From: Candidatus Thiothrix putei
GTDB taxonomy: Bacteria > Pseudomonadota > Gammaproteobacteria > Thiotrichales > Thiotrichaceae
Length of the DNA: 64,000 bases
Assembly (NCBI GenBank): GCA_029972225.1
Contig: CP124756.1
Span: 248,001 to 312,000 of the forward strand
Direction of reading: 5' to 3'
Part shown: piece after piece, positions 41,503 through 53,593 of the stretch
How positions within the stretch are numbered: the stretch's first letter is position 1
Layout of the letters: each line of letters opens with the position of its first letter
Translations under genes and position numbers: made by a program
Notes under the pieces: generated by a model
Database searches by the model: none
What the model was told of the DNA's origin: nothing
The model's input: only the letters and a program-made list of their open reading frames with translations

Positions 41503-43821
41503 CTAACCATCATCCTCACGGTTAACCGCCTTGAGGATGATTTGACACAAACGTTGCCAGTCCGACGGTTTGTTTAAGAAACCATTCATCCCCGCAGCTA
41601 GGCATTGTTGCTTAACTTCAGCACTCGTGTGCGCGGTTAAAGCGATGACGGGAATGTTGGGATTGGGGGAATGCTGGCGTATCCATTGCAACACGTCAAA
41701 GCCGGTGGTATCGGTCAGGTTAATGTCGAGTAATACCACATCAAACGGGTGCTGTTGCAAGTAAAGCAACGCACTTTGCCCATCTGCGGCGACTTCTACA
41801 TTGCCACCTTGAGCACTCAATAGTTCGTAACCCAGCAAACGATTCATAAATTCGTCATCGACCAATAAAATGCGGATGCCCTGCGGCAGTCGGCAAGGTG
41901 GCTTATCCGTTGTTGCCGTTTCAAGGTGGGCGACGTTAAAAGGCAATGTGAAGAAAAAATGGCTGCCTTTACCCACGGTACTTTCAACCGCCAATGTTCC
42001 GCCCAAACAGGTGACAAGGCGGCTGCTAATTGCCAGCCCTAAGCCGATGCCGTCCTGTGAAAGGTTGGAGGTTGGCTTTGCTTGGGTAAATTCATCAAAA
42101 ATCGTCGATAATTTTTCAGCGGGAATGCCAATGCCGGTATCACGCACCGAAAAAGACAGGCGTAATGCGGGTGATTCTGGTATGGCATGACGCTCCACCG
42201 TGCAGGTGACAGTGCCTTCATGTGTATAGCGCAGCGCATTTTGCAGTAAATTGGTCAGGATTTGCGTTAAACGTAAACGGTCGCCCAGTAAGGTTTCGGG
42301 GATGCTGTCATGCCCGACAAATACCAGTGATAAGCCTTTTTTCTGTGCCTGATTGATTGTTAAATCATGCACTTGACGCATGACAATGCTTAGTTGAAAT
42401 GGTTCTTGTTGTAGTTCCAGACTATTGCTTTCAATTTTGGCGATGTCTAACACATTGCCCATTAAGCGTGACATGTGTTGGGATGTTTGCTCAAGTTGAC
42501 TGACGTATTCCGCTTGCTTGGGGGTGAGCGTGGTGAGGCGTAACAGTGTACCGAGGCTGGTGATGGCGTTGAGTGGCGTGCGTAATTCGTGGTTGATGGT
42601 TGCCAGAAAGCTGCTTTTGGCTTGATTCGCAGCGGCAGTGCGCTGCATGGCTTCACGCAATGTCCTGACTTTTTCCATTTGGATAACGGATAGCAACAGC
42701 AAAAAAATCAGGTGTCCTATTGGCATCGCAGTGACGTAAAACGCTTTGACATCCCAGTGTGTCACATTGAACGTCAGCACTAAGACATTGGGTGCGACCA
42801 AAAATAGCACAAAGAAAAAAATACTAAAAAAGTAACGGGCAATGCGACCGCCTTGGCGTAACGCAGTGATACTGGTGCTAAACAGCACGAGCATTGTAAT
42901 CATGCTTATGCTATTGACAACCAATGTGCCGCCGGGGATCCAGCCTGTTATCAGAATCAGGGGTAGGCATACCCCTATCAGCGCGTTTAACAATTGGTGA
43001 TGGCGCGGTGTTTGGTATTTGGTTTGCAGCAATTGTTGTGTAAACAGGCAAAAGGATATAATCGCGATATACAACGGTGTCGTGAAAAAATGCGAGCCGG
43101 TGTCGTGGAGGAATCCAATCCCCTCAAATACTGGATTGGAGAGGTGTGCAACCGCAGTCATTGCAAGAATATGCACCACCAGTGACAAATAGCTAATTTC
43201 ACGCAACGCAAAAAACAAAAACAGGTTGTAAGCTGCCAACACCAACATTGCACCGTAAATGGCGGCGTAGAGACGATAATTTTGTTTACTGCGTTCCAGC
43301 ATCGCATCCGCTGTGACCAATTCTACCGGCAAGCGAAACGCGGAATCGCCATTGGTTGCCCGCACGTAAATTTGTAGAGGCATGGCGCGGGGGAGTGCCA
43401 GTGACCAAGCGGGGCGGCGATAGTTGGTAACGGGTGCGGCGTATTGGGCTGTTACGTCTTGTCCCTCGGATAGCAGATAAAAGTCGTATTCATCCTCTAG
43501 GAATGCATCGGACAAGGCGTACCATTTCAGGCTGGACTGGTTGATTAACGTAAAACGTACCCAATACGCCGAGCGACTTCTGCCGAAACTGGGGGCGTTT
43601 TGGCTGGTGTTTACGGTAAATTTTTCGTCAAATGCCGCTGATGTAACCTGTTGCAGGGTTAATTGCCGTGACGGGTCTTCCAATACTGCCATAAAGGGTG
43701 CGGCGGAAACCGTGTCCTGGCTATCCGTGAGGATTAATGTTGAGGTGTCAGCCGCCACTACATGGCTGAGTAAAAACAGCAGCAAGCCCGCCAACCAAGA
43801 CAATGGCGCGGCGTGTTTCAT
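41503..43821 (-). CDS. 7TMR-DISM hybrid sensor histidine kinase
   Basis: 772-aa membrane sensor. Signal peptide to about residue 24, a periplasmic 7TMR-DISM extracellular domain (SRSAYWVRFTLINQS), seven membrane helices (about 185-390), HisKA with FLATINHELRTPLNA (phospho-His), HATPase with RDTGIGIPAEKL and GIGLGLAI, and a C-terminal receiver with LLDINLTDTTG (phospho-Asp). The ATG shares TGATG with the ispB stop. The extracellular domain type often binds carbohydrate-like ligands; the true ligand and the output partner are unknown. Confidence 0.9.
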   Translation of the reverse strand: MKHAAPLSWLAGLLLFLLSHVVAADTSTLILTDSQDTVSAAPFMAVLEDPSRQLTLQQVTSAAFDEKFTVNTSQNAPSFGRSRSAYWVRFTLINQSSLKWYALSDAFLEDEYDFYLLSEGQDVTAQYAAPVTNYRRPAWSLALPRAMPLQIYVRATNGDSAFRLPVELVTADAMLERSKQNYRLYAAIYGAMLVLAAYNLFLFFALREISYLSLVVHILAMTAVAHLSNPVFEGIGFLHDTGSHFFTTPLYIAIISFCLFTQQLLQTKYQTPRHHQLLNALIGVCLPLILITGWIPGGTLVVNSISMITMLVLFSTSITALRQGGRIARYFFSIFFFVLFLVAPNVLVLTFNVTHWDVKAFYVTAMPIGHLIFLLLLSVIQMEKVRTLREAMQRTAAANQAKSSFLATINHELRTPLNAITSLGTLLRLTTLTPKQAEYVSQLEQTSQHMSRLMGNVLDIAKIESNSLELQQEPFQLSIVMRQVHDLTINQAQKKGLSLVFVGHDSIPETLLGDRLRLTQILTNLLQNALRYTHEGTVTCTVERHAIPESPALRLSFSVRDTGIGIPAEKLSTIFDEFTQAKPTSNLSQDGIGLGLAISSRLVTCLGGTLAVESTVGKGSHFFFTLPFNVAHLETATTDKPPCRLPQGIRILLVDDEFMNRLLGYELLSAQGGNVEVAADGQSALLYLQQHPFDVVLLDINLTDTTGFDVLQWIRQHSPNPNIPVIALTAHTSAEVKQQCLAAGMNGFLNKPSDWQRLCQIILKAVNREDDG

Positions 43822-44789
43822 CAATGGCTACGGTTAATCGCAAACCAAGCCAGTGATTCCAATGCCTGCCGATAGTCGCTATCCGGCAGGCATTGCAGGC
43901 TGGCAATCGCACTTTCCGTTTCACCCTTCGCCCGTTCCAGCGTGTAATCAATCGCCTTGGTGTCGGTGATCGCCTGCATAATGGCATCAATTTGATCTAA
44001 CCCACCTTGCTCAATCGCACGACGAAGTATGCCAGCCGTTGCCGCATCGCTGCGCTGTATCGCAATAATCAGCGGCAAGGTCGGCTTGCCTTCGGCTAAA
44101 TCATCACCCACATTTTTGCCCATTTCCTCAGCATCAGCGGTGTAATCCAACACATCATCGACCAATTGGAACGCTGTGCCTAAGTGCATCCCGTATTTCG
44201 CCATCGCCTCTTCGTGTTCTGCACTTAAGCCCGTCAATACCGCGCCTAACTGACACGCCGCTTCAAACAATTTCGCGGTTTTGGAATGGATGACTTCCAT
44301 GTAACGTTCTTCGGACGTGTCAGGATCGTGGCAGTTGAGCAATTGCAATACTTCGCCTTCGGCAATCACATTGGTGGTGGTGGAGAGAATTTCCATCACG
44401 CGCATACTGCCCACATCCACCATCATTTCAAACGAGCGCGAATACAAGAAATCGCCCACCAGCACGGCGGCTTGATTGCCCCACACGTTATTGGCGGTTT
44501 CCTTGCCACGCCGCATATCAGACTCGTCCACCACATCGTCATGCAGCAGGGTGGCGGTGTGGATAAATTCCACAATCGCGGCAATATCGACATGCCGTTC
44601 CCCCTGATACCCACAGGCGCGAGCGACCAGTAACGCCAGCAATGGGCGCAAGCGTTTACCCCCGCTGCCAATAATATAGTGGCTGAGTTGGTTGATAAGC
44701 ACGACATCGGAATGCAGGCGACGCTGGATTAAAGCATTGACTGCCTGCATGTCAGCATCGGCAAGTTGGCGAATTGTATTGAAATCCAT
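43821..44789 (-). CDS. ispB: Octaprenyl diphosphate synthase
   Basis: 322-aa trans-polyprenyl synthase making the quinone side chain. First Asp-rich motif LLHDDVVDESDMRRG, second QLVDDVLDYTAD. Length and position, divergent from rplU, match ispB of E. coli. It overlaps the sensor kinase gene at its 3' end. Confidence 0.95.
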   Translation of the reverse strand: MDFNTIRQLADADMQAVNALIQRRLHSDVVLINQLSHYIIGSGGKRLRPLLALLVARACGYQGERHVDIAAIVEFIHTATLLHDDVVDESDMRRGKETANNVWGNQAAVLVGDFLYSRSFEMMVDVGSMRVMEILSTTTNVIAEGEVLQLLNCHDPDTSEERYMEVIHSKTAKLFEAACQLGAVLTGLSAEHEEAMAKYGMHLGTAFQLVDDVLDYTADAEEMGKNVGDDLAEGKPTLPLIIAIQRSDAATAGILRRAIEQGGLDQIDAIMQAITDTKAIDYTLERAKGETESAIASLQCLPDSDYRQALESLAWFAINRSH

Positions 44790-44884
44790 GATTATGCAGG
44801 CTGCGGTAAAGCCCCGAATGCTAGGAAGCCCCCCCCGCTATGTCAAGCGATACGCGCAACTCCTTGAAATATTTTATTTCCCGT

Positions 44885-44913
44885 TTGACCTGACGGGGCG
44901 TAAACGGTATAAT
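44885..44913 (+). promoter_or_regulatory. Sigma-70 promoter of rplU-rpmA
   Basis: TTGACC (44885-44890), a 17-base spacer, then a perfect TATAAT (44908-44913), 41 bases before the rplU ATG. This is close to consensus, fitting ribosomal protein genes. Confidence 0.85.
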
Positions 44914-44954
44914 CCTGCGGCTCTTTAACAGGACATTTTTTGGAGAATCGAATC

Positions 44955-45269
44955 ATGTATGCGGTCATCGTAACCGGCGGTAAACAGTACCGCGTCGCTC
45001 AAGGCGACAGCATCTTCGTTGAAAAACTGGATGCAGTAGAAGGCGCAGACATTGATTTCGATAATGTCCTGATGGTCGGGGAAGGTGACACCGTGCAAAT
45101 CGGCGCACCTTACGTTGCAGGCGCGAAAGTAACTGCAAACGTTGTGGCCCAGACTCGCGGCGTCAAAGTGCGGATCATGAAATTCCGCCGCCGTAAGCAC
45201 CATCAGAAATGTACTGGTCACCGCCAGTACCTGACACAAATCGAAATCACTGGCATTTCAGCAGCGTAA
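44955..45269 (+). CDS. rplU: 50S ribosomal protein L21
   Basis: 104-aa L21, starting [38 protein letters not shown] is the family signature. ATG 44955 is chosen over a start 15 bases earlier because all L21 proteins begin here and TGGAG is upstream. Confidence 0.97.
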   Translation: MYAVIVTGGKQYRVAQGDSIFVEKLDAVEGADIDFDNVLMVGEGDTVQIGAPYVAGAKVTANVVAQTRGVKVRIMKFRRRKHHQKCTGHRQYLTQIEITGISAA

Positions 45270-45281
45270 GGGGAGACAGCA

Positions 45282-45554
45282 ATGGCACACAAAAAGGCAG
45301 GCGGTAGTACCCGCAACGGTCGCGATTCAGAATCGAAACGACTTGGCGTTAAGCGCTTTGGTGGTCAATTCGTTCTGGCTGGTAACATTCTGGTTCGCCA
45401 GCGTGGTACACGCTTCCATGCCGGTGACAACGTAGGTCTTGGTAAAGACCATACTTTATTCGCCAAGGCAGACGGTATCGTGGTTTTCAAGCAAAAAGGC
45501 GCTGAAAACCGTAAGTTTGTAAGCATTCAACCTGTTGAAGGTTGTTCCGCTTAA
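45282..45554 (+). CDS. rpmA: 50S ribosomal protein L27
   Basis: 90-aa L27 starting [20 protein letters not shown], full length. It follows rplU by 12 bases and is closed by a strong terminator. In most relatives obgE would come next; here two restriction-modification genes intervene. Confidence 0.97.
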   Translation: MAHKKAGGSTRNGRDSESKRLGVKRFGGQFVLAGNILVRQRGTRFHAGDNVGLGKDHTLFAKADGIVVFKQKGAENRKFVSIQPVEGCSA

Positions 45555-45581
45555 AAACTTCCGTCTTAGGACGATTTGCGT

Positions 45582-45606
45582 AAAAGCCCCGCCTGTCGGG
45601 GCTTTT
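45582..45606 (+). terminator. Terminator after rpmA
   Basis: AAAAGCCCCG, short loop, CGGGGCTTTT: a GC-rich hairpin with T run, 27 bases after the rpmA stop. It separates the ribosomal genes from the restriction-modification genes. Confidence 0.9.
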
Positions 45607-45625
45607 CGCGTGTTATGATCAGGTC

Positions 45626-46538
45626 ATGAAAAGTATCCCGCACCCCATTCAATATCAAGGCAGTAAGCGCAATTTAGCAGCCGCGATTCTTGGTTATTTC
45701 CCCAAGGATGTGGATTGTTTGATTGAACCCTTTGCAGGTTCGGCAGCGATCAGTATTGCGGCGGCGGCACGTCAATTGGCGGCGCGTTACGCGATTAATG
45801 ATGTCAACAAACCGTTAGCAGAATTGCTGCGTTTGATGGTAGAGCAACCAACAGAAACGGCTGATTATTACGAGCAGATTTGGAATGGGCAGCTCACAGA
45901 GGATAGTCCGAGCCATTATTATCAGATGCGAGATGCCTTTAACCGCAGCCAAGACCCCCGTCTTTTCCTGTATTTGTTAGCGCGTTGTGTCAAAGGTGCG
46001 GTGCGTTACAATGCTGATGGGATGTTCAATCAGAGCCCCGATAAGCGTCGTAAAGGCACTCGCCCCGCGACTATGCGTAACAATATTTTCGGGGTGTCAG
46101 CGTTGTTGCAAGGTATAAGTGCCTTTTCAGCACTGGATTACCGTGATGTGCTGAGAACGGTTACGACCGATGATCTCGTGTACATGGATCCGCCTTATCA
46201 GGGCGTTTGCGGTGAACACGATTCGCGCTACTTGTCCGGTATTGACCACCATGAGTTTGTATTGGCACTGGAAGAATTGAATGAACGGGGCATCGCTTAT
46301 GTCGTCAGTTATGATGGACGTAGGGGTGATAAGGCATTCGGCGAATTGTTGCCTAGTTATCTGGAGTTGTCGCGTATTGAATTGTTAGCAGGGCGTTCTA
46401 GCCAATCGACCTTGCTGGGACGCACTGAGATGACGTATGAATCGCTGTATTTGTCACCTGTTTTAGTGCAGAAGCGAACATTGCCTGCTTTACGGAGTCA
46501 TGCTATTCCCATGCAGCCACACTGTGCGCCTGAGGCTC

Positions 46539-46555
<17 letters not shown>
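45626..46555 (+). CDS. D12-class DNA N6-adenine methyltransferase
   Basis: 309-aa methyltransferase. SAM motif region HPIQYQGSKRNLAAAIL with LIEPFAGSAAISIAA, and catalytic DPPY in VYMDPPYQGVCGEH, in the alpha-class order of Dam-like (D12) enzymes. It would methylate adenine in a short site; the site cannot be read from sequence. It overlaps the HNH endonuclease gene, giving a Type II restriction-modification pair. It lies between rpmA and obgE, where such genes are not usual. Confidence 0.9.
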
Positions 46556-48304
<1,749 letters not shown>

Positions 48305-48308
48305 ATTC

Positions 48309-49415
48309 ATGCCCAAGACCCAGCGTTGGGTCGTCAAAATTGGCAGTGCCTTGCTGACTCGCGATGGGGAGGGCTTGGATCGCGAAGCACTGGCAGATTG
48401 GGCGGGGCAAATGGCTCGCCTGCATCAGTCTGGTGTGGAAATCGTGTTAGTGTCTTCCGGCGCAGTCGCCGAAGGCATGAGCCGCATGGGTTGGAAAACC
48501 AAGCCCAAAGCCTTGTTTGAAAAGCAAGCGGCGGCAGCAATTGGGCAAATGAGCCTGATTCATGCCTACGAGATGGTGTTTCAGCAACACGGTTTCCACG
48601 CCGCACAAGTGTTGCTCACCCATGATGACCTCGCCAATCGCCGCCGTTACCTCAATGCGCGTAGCACCTTGACCACCTTGATCGACCTCAAGGTGATTCC
48701 GGTGATCAATGAGAATGACACGGTCGCGTTTGAGGAAATTCGCTTGGGTGATAACGACACGTTGGGTGCAATGGTGGCGAATTTGGTGGAGGCGGATGTG
48801 TTGGTGATTCTCACCGACCAGTCCGGCTTATTTGATAAAGACCCGCGTAAGTTCGCCGATGCGCAGATGATTGTTGAGGGGCGTGCCAATAACCCCGATT
48901 ACGTGGAATTTGCGGGTGGCGCAGGCACATTGATCGGCAGTGGCGGAATGCGTACCAAGGTAATCGCGGCGCAACGGGCGGCGCGTTCGGGCTGTGCCAC
49001 GGTGATTGCCTCAGGGCGTGAACCGCTGGTGTTGGAGCGTTTACGCACAGGTGAGTTGTTAGGCACGTTGTTATTGCCGGATGCTGCACCGATTGCGGCG
49101 CGTAAGCAGTGGATTGCAGGGCAATTGGCAGCTAAAGGCACGTTGTGGCTCGATGCTGGCGCGGCAGAAGCGATTCTCAAGACAGGAAAAAGTTTGTTGC
49201 CGGTTGGGGTGTCACGGGTGGAAGGGGTGTTTGACCGGGGTGAAGTGGTGAGTTGTGTCACTGAAGACGGGCGCTTGATTGCCAAGGGATTGGTGAATTA
49301 TTCGAGTGAAGAAGCGAACCGCATTAAACGTCAGCCCAGCAAATCCATTGAGCAAGTACTAGGCTATGTGGATGCGCTGGAATTGATTCATCGCGATAAT
49401 TTAGTCTTATTATAG
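48309..49415 (+). CDS. proB: ProB, glutamate 5-kinase
   Basis: 368-aa enzyme, first step of proline synthesis. Kinase domain ([43 protein letters not shown]) plus a C-terminal PUA domain. ATG 48309 is chosen as the family starts there; a longer frame overlaps obgE. The proA gene is not in the window. Confidence 0.95.
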   Translation: MPKTQRWVVKIGSALLTRDGEGLDREALADWAGQMARLHQSGVEIVLVSSGAVAEGMSRMGWKTKPKALFEKQAAAAIGQMSLIHAYEMVFQQHGFHAAQVLLTHDDLANRRRYLNARSTLTTLIDLKVIPVINENDTVAFEEIRLGDNDTLGAMVANLVEADVLVILTDQSGLFDKDPRKFADAQMIVEGRANNPDYVEFAGGAGTLIGSGGMRTKVIAAQRAARSGCATVIASGREPLVLERLRTGELLGTLLLPDAAPIAARKQWIAGQLAAKGTLWLDAGAAEAILKTGKSLLPVGVSRVEGVFDRGEVVSCVTEDGRLIAKGLVNYSSEEANRIKRQPSKSIEQVLGYVDALELIHRDNLVLL

Positions 49416-49500
49416 AGATGAGTTCACTTTAGTCGGATTTTATTGTTATGTACATTGTCTGTGGAGTATGGTTTGGGCAGCGTGTACGGAGGAACAGGGA

Positions 49501-49881
49501 ATGGATAGCGAGCGTTATAATATTCAAGTGTCGGTGGAATCACATTTCATCGAAAAAGAGTCTGACCCGGAGCAGTCGCGTTACGTATTTGCGTATACCG
49601 TGACGATTGTGAATGAGGGGAGTATCGCGGCAAAATTACTGACACGGCATTGGGTTATTTCCGATGCGGAAGGTCGCACCCAAGAAGTGCGGGGTGATGG
49701 TGTGATCGGTGAGCAGCCTTATCTGCAACCTGGCGAAGGTTTTCGCTACACCAGTGGCACTATTTTGGATACGCCGTTAGGGGTTATGCAAGGTTCTTAT
49801 CAAATGCTGGCGGATGATGGGGAGCATTTTGATGCGGTTATTGCACCTTTTCGTCTAGTTGATCCGCGCGTTCTGCATTAA
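49501..49881 (+). CDS. apaG: ApaG domain protein
   Basis: 126-aa ApaG: YVFAYTVTIVNEGSIAAKLL, HWVISDAEGRTQEVRGDGVI and GEGFRYTSGTILDTPLGVM are typical. ATG 49501 follows GGAGGAACAG. Biochemical role is unclear; usually linked to dinucleotide tetraphosphate or ion metabolism. A single gene. Confidence 0.93.
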   Translation: MDSERYNIQVSVESHFIEKESDPEQSRYVFAYTVTIVNEGSIAAKLLTRHWVISDAEGRTQEVRGDGVIGEQPYLQPGEGFRYTSGTILDTPLGVMQGSYQMLADDGEHFDAVIAPFRLVDPRVLH

Positions 49882-49992
49882 ATCTCCTCAAGCTTACCAC
49901 TGGTCTTGTGCTGCTAGACACACTTGAAAATAGCAGGGTATAGTGAAAATAGATTTTTCCTATAGTGTCTATAAAAACAAGAAGTGGTAACG

Positions 49993-50826
49993 ATGAAAAC
50001 CCCAAGTAAATCAAACCATGCCAGCAGTCTTGTGGCGTTGTCGATTCTGTGTGGTGTAGCCGCACACAGCGAATCAGCGGAGGCGGCTGTTTACACTTAT
50101 GTTGATAAAGATGGTACACGTTGGTTAACCAATACGCCCAAAAAAGGCAATAAATATAAATTAGTGGCGAAATACGGTGCACCACAGAAACATTCCTCTA
50201 AACCGAAAGCCTCCATTAGCAATGCTAATTATCCCGTTTATAGTGCGGTGCCTGCTATCCAAGGCAGTTCCAGAGGCCACTGTGGTTCACAAAGTCAGGC
50301 GCACTTAACCAATAAAATGTTGCCGCATCTGGACTCTATCCGTACTCATGCCCGTGCTTACGGGGTGGATGAAAATCTGGTCATCGCGTTAATGAAGCAA
50401 GAATCTTGCTTTAACCCTAATGCACGCTCACGGGTTGGCGCGATGGGGCTGATGCAGCTCATGCCCGGTACTGCTGATATGATGGGGGTTGCTAACGCTT
50501 GGGATCCGCATCAGAACATCAAAGGTGGTGTGAAATACTTGGCGGAACAGTTGCGCACCTTCAATGGTAATGAGGCATTGGCGTTGGCTGCTTATAATGC
50601 GGGGCCAGGTGCGGTACATAAGTACAAAGGCATCCCGCCTTACCGTGAAACCCAGAACTATGTCGCTAAAATCATGCGTGATTACCGTGGTGCGCAAGCG
50701 CAACCCATTCAGCAAGCACAAGCAGCGGGTTATCAGCGTAATGCACGTGTACCCGCAGGCATTTCACGCGGACAAGGCTGGGCTAAACCGGTACAAGAAT
50801 TCACGGTTTTCCGTGGTTTGTCATAA
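49993..50826 (+). CDS. Lytic transglycosylase with DUF4124-like N-terminus
   Basis: 277-aa exported protein. Signal peptide to about residue 29, a DUF4124-type segment (AAVYTYVDKDGTRWLTN), then an SLT/GEWL domain with ALMKQESCFNPNARS (catalytic Glu), GLMQLMPGTADMMG and ALAAYNAGPGAV. It cleaves peptidoglycan to anhydro-muropeptides. ATG 49993 is preferred; GTG 49984 is an alternative. Confidence 0.9.
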   Translation: MKTPSKSNHASSLVALSILCGVAAHSESAEAAVYTYVDKDGTRWLTNTPKKGNKYKLVAKYGAPQKHSSKPKASISNANYPVYSAVPAIQGSSRGHCGSQSQAHLTNKMLPHLDSIRTHARAYGVDENLVIALMKQESCFNPNARSRVGAMGLMQLMPGTADMMGVANAWDPHQNIKGGVKYLAEQLRTFNGNEALALAAYNAGPGAVHKYKGIPPYRETQNYVAKIMRDYRGAQAQPIQQAQAAGYQRNARVPAGISRGQGWAKPVQEFTVFRGLS

Positions 50827-50936
50827 GCACTGGGTAGGCTGGCTTCTTTTTGCATCGCAGTAGGCTGCACAGACTGGCAACAATGAAACGTGAAGTGTAT
50901 GCTTTGACGTTTGATTTTGACCTGTGGAGATGAGCG

Positions 50937-51857
50937 ATGTCGATGTCTGACCGCGATGGCCTGATCTGGCTGGACGGCGAAATGGTGCCTTGGCGCGAAG
51001 CCAAAACCCACGTCTTAACCCATACCCTGCACTATGGCATGGGCGTTTTTGAAGGCGTGCGAGCGTATAAGACTGAGCAAGGCACGGCGATTTTCCGCTT
51101 GCAGGATCACACTGATCGCCTGTTTAATTCTGCAAAAATCATGCGGATGCCGATGCCTTACAGCAAAGAAGTGCTGAATGAGGCACAGAAAGCAGCGGTA
51201 CGTGAAAACAAGCTGGATTCGGCATATATTCGCCCCATGTGTTTCTACGGTTCCGAAGGCATGGGGTTGCGTGCTGATAATCTGCAAACCCATGCGATGG
51301 TCGCAGCGTGGACTTGGGGTTCTTATCTTGGTGCGGAAAACATGGAAAAAGGTATTCGCATCAAGGTGTCTACCTTCACTCGCCACCACGTCAATATCAC
51401 CATGTGCAAAGCTAAAGCCAACGGTAATTATATGAATTCCATGTTGGCTTTGCGTGAAGCCCTTGATGATGGTTATGACGAGGCTCTATTGCTGGATGTC
51501 GATGGCTATGTGGCTGAAGGCAGTGGCGAAAACTTCTTCCTCGTCAAAGATGGCATTATCTATACGCCAGATCTGACTTCCGCACTGGATGGCATTACCC
51601 GCAAGACTATGCTGCATTTGGCGGCGGAGTTGGGGTTGGAAGTGCGCGAAAAACGCATTACCCGTGACGAAGTTTACATTGCCGATGAAGCTTTTTTCAC
51701 TGGCACAGCGGCAGAAGTGACCCCGATTCGGGAACTGGATCGTCGCCCGATTGGTTCAGGCACACGTGGCCCGATTACCGAAAAGCTGCAATCCCTGTAT
51801 TTCGACATTGTGCACGGGCGGGTTGAAAGATACCGTCATTGGTTGACTTACGTTTAA
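50937..51857 (+). CDS. ilvE: Branched-chain amino acid aminotransferase
   Basis: 306-aa PLP-dependent class IV aminotransferase, last step of Val, Leu and Ile synthesis. Seen: HTLHYGMGVFEGVRAY, YIRPMCFYGSEGMG, KANGNYMNSMLA and EGSGENFFLVKDG. Starts at ATG 50937 after TGGAGATGAGC. The small zinc-binding protein follows after 11 bases. Confidence 0.94.
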   Translation: MSMSDRDGLIWLDGEMVPWREAKTHVLTHTLHYGMGVFEGVRAYKTEQGTAIFRLQDHTDRLFNSAKIMRMPMPYSKEVLNEAQKAAVRENKLDSAYIRPMCFYGSEGMGLRADNLQTHAMVAAWTWGSYLGAENMEKGIRIKVSTFTRHHVNITMCKAKANGNYMNSMLALREALDDGYDEALLLDVDGYVAEGSGENFFLVKDGIIYTPDLTSALDGITRKTMLHLAAELGLEVREKRITRDEVYIADEAFFTGTAAEVTPIRELDRRPIGSGTRGPITEKLQSLYFDIVHGRVERYRHWLTYV

Positions 51858-51868
51858 GCGGAGGCTGC

Positions 51869-52075
51869 ATGTCTGCACCGAGTATTGCTGATTACAAACG
51901 TTTGAATGACACCCGTGAAGTGGTGGTGAAACGTCAGGATTTACCCTTGAGTTGCCCCACTGATGCGACCGCGTTGTGGTGTTCGCATCCGCGAGTATCC
52001 TTGGCGATTGAATACAGTGGCGACAAGACTGCCCGTTGCCCTTATTGCGGTACACTTTACCGTTTGATCGACTGA
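51869..52075 (+). CDS. Zinc-finger CHCC-type small protein
   Basis: 68-aa protein with a C-x-H...C-x-x-C zinc motif (LWCSHPRVSLAIEYS, ARCPYCGTLYRL), as in the CHCC family related to the Complex I subunit NDUFS6. ATG 51869 follows GGAGG. Sits between ilvE and waaF, a common gammaproteobacterial order. Function unknown. Confidence 0.88.
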   Translation: MSAPSIADYKRLNDTREVVVKRQDLPLSCPTDATALWCSHPRVSLAIEYSGDKTARCPYCGTLYRLID

Positions 52076-52079
52076 CACA

Positions 52080-53081
52080 ATGGCGTTTTTCCCTAAACGT
52101 TGCCTGATCGTTGGCCCTTCGTGGGTCGGTGATATGGTGATGGCACAAAGCCTGTTCATGGTGTTGAAAAACCGTTTCCCCGATTTGCAGATTGATGTGC
52201 TTGCTCCTGCGTGGAGCAAGTCGATTTTAGCGGCAATGCCCGAAGTCTGTACTGCCATTGAAATGCCGTTACAGCACGGTGAGTTAGCCTTGGGAAAACG
52301 TTACCAACTCGGCAAAGCTTTGCGGGCGGATGGGTATGATTGGGCTATTGTGTTGCCGGGGTCATTCAAAGCAGCACTCGTACCGTTTTGGGCAAACATT
52401 CCGGTGCGCACGGGGTTCAAGGGGGAACTGCGTTACTGGTTGTTGAACGACATTCGGCGGCTGGATAAATCGGTGTTAACGATGACGGTGCAGCGTTTTG
52501 TGGCATTGGGTTTGCCCGCTGATACCAATCTGCCACCTGACATACAGCCTCCTCACTTGGTCGTTGCACATGCCTCTGCTACTGTATCGACTGCTCCAAT
52601 ACTTGCGCTTTGCCCAGGTGCGGAATACGGTGGTGCGAAACGCTGGCCTGCTGATTATTTTGCTGCTGTTGCCAAATACTATATTGCCCAAGGTGGGCAA
52701 GTTGTTTTACTGGGTTCTGACAAGGATGCTCCGGTTACTGCGCAAATCGCTAATGCTGTAAATTTGCCCGCAGCCTGCCAAGACCTTGCGGGCAAAACCA
52801 GTATTCGTGAAGTGCTAGGGGTATTGGCGCAAGCGGATCAGGTTGTTAGTAATGATTCTGGTTTGATGCATGTTGCTGCTGCGGTGGGTACACCCGTGAT
52901 TGCTGTGTACGGTTCTTCTGACCCAATGTACACACCACCCTTGAGTGACAAGGCGCAAATCGTTTATCTGGGTTTGGAATGCAGCCCTTGTTTCAAACGT
53001 GAATGCCCTTTAGGGCATTTGGACTGCTTACAAAAGATTACGCCAGAGCAAGTGATTGCACGCTTAGGTGCGCCTCCATGA
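52080..53081 (+). CDS. waaF: WaaF, lipopolysaccharide heptosyltransferase II
   Basis: 333-aa GT9 glycosyltransferase adding the second heptose of the LPS inner core. Seen: LIVGPSWVGDMVMAQSLFM, LCPGAEYGGAKRWPADYFA, and VVSNDSGLMHVAAAVGTPV. Start is 4 bases after the small zinc-finger gene. Confidence 0.94.
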   Translation: MAFFPKRCLIVGPSWVGDMVMAQSLFMVLKNRFPDLQIDVLAPAWSKSILAAMPEVCTAIEMPLQHGELALGKRYQLGKALRADGYDWAIVLPGSFKAALVPFWANIPVRTGFKGELRYWLLNDIRRLDKSVLTMTVQRFVALGLPADTNLPPDIQPPHLVVAHASATVSTAPILALCPGAEYGGAKRWPADYFAAVAKYYIAQGGQVVLLGSDKDAPVTAQIANAVNLPAACQDLAGKTSIREVLGVLAQADQVVSNDSGLMHVAAAVGTPVIAVYGSSDPMYTPPLSDKAQIVYLGLECSPCFKRECPLGHLDCLQKITPEQVIARLGAPP

Positions 53082-53102
53082 CAGCAATTTTTTCTACATA
53101 AC

Positions 53103-53130
53103 TTGACACTGTATCCATCTTCATTAGAAT
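53103..53130 (+). promoter_or_regulatory. Sigma-70 promoter before the rhodanese-DsrE2 pair
   Basis: TTGACA (53103-53108), 16-base spacer, TAGAAT (53125-53130), 40 bases before the rhodanese start. Perfect -35 and five of six at -10. Confidence 0.65.
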
Positions 53131-53170
53131 ATAAGAAAGTTTTAATATTTCTTTGGATGTAGGGTCGTTT

Positions 53171-53503
53171 ATGTTTGGAATTCGTGAGGTTGACGCCGCC
53201 GGTTTGAAAAAAATGCTGGATTCAGGTGAAAAAGTCCACTTAATTGACGTGCGTTCCGCTTCGGAAGTAGCTCAGGGTATTATTGAAGGATCTGAATTCA
53301 TGCCCTTGCATACCCTGCCATTACGGATGAACGATCTGCCGAAAGATGAAACCATCGTGTTTTATTGCCGCAGCGGGGCGCGTTCAGCACAAGCCTGCAT
53401 GTTTTTAGCACAGAATACCGGCATAGAGGCGGTAAATCTGCGTGGTGGGATTATTTCGTGGTATCAATCAGGTATGAAGGTTGTGTTACCAAACGCTGCC
53501 TAA
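53171..53503 (+). CDS. Single-domain rhodanese
   Basis: 110-aa cytoplasmic rhodanese: VHLIDVRSASEVAQGIIEGS, active-site FYCRSGARSAQ and NLRGGIISWYQSG. ATG 53171 was chosen with TAGGG upstream. It lies before a DsrE2-type gene, as in rhd-tusA-dsrE2 sulfur-transfer clusters, though no tusA gene is visible here. Likely takes part in cytoplasmic sulfane sulfur transfer. Confidence 0.9.
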   Translation: MFGIREVDAAGLKKMLDSGEKVHLIDVRSASEVAQGIIEGSEFMPLHTLPLRMNDLPKDETIVFYCRSGARSAQACMFLAQNTGIEAVNLRGGIISWYQSGMKVVLPNAA

Positions 53504-53593
53504 ATTAGAGAATTCTGTTATAGTGATTCTGGTATTTGAGAGAGGTGGGTCTTATTGACCCGTGAGTTATACTTTACCCATGAGACATCAAGC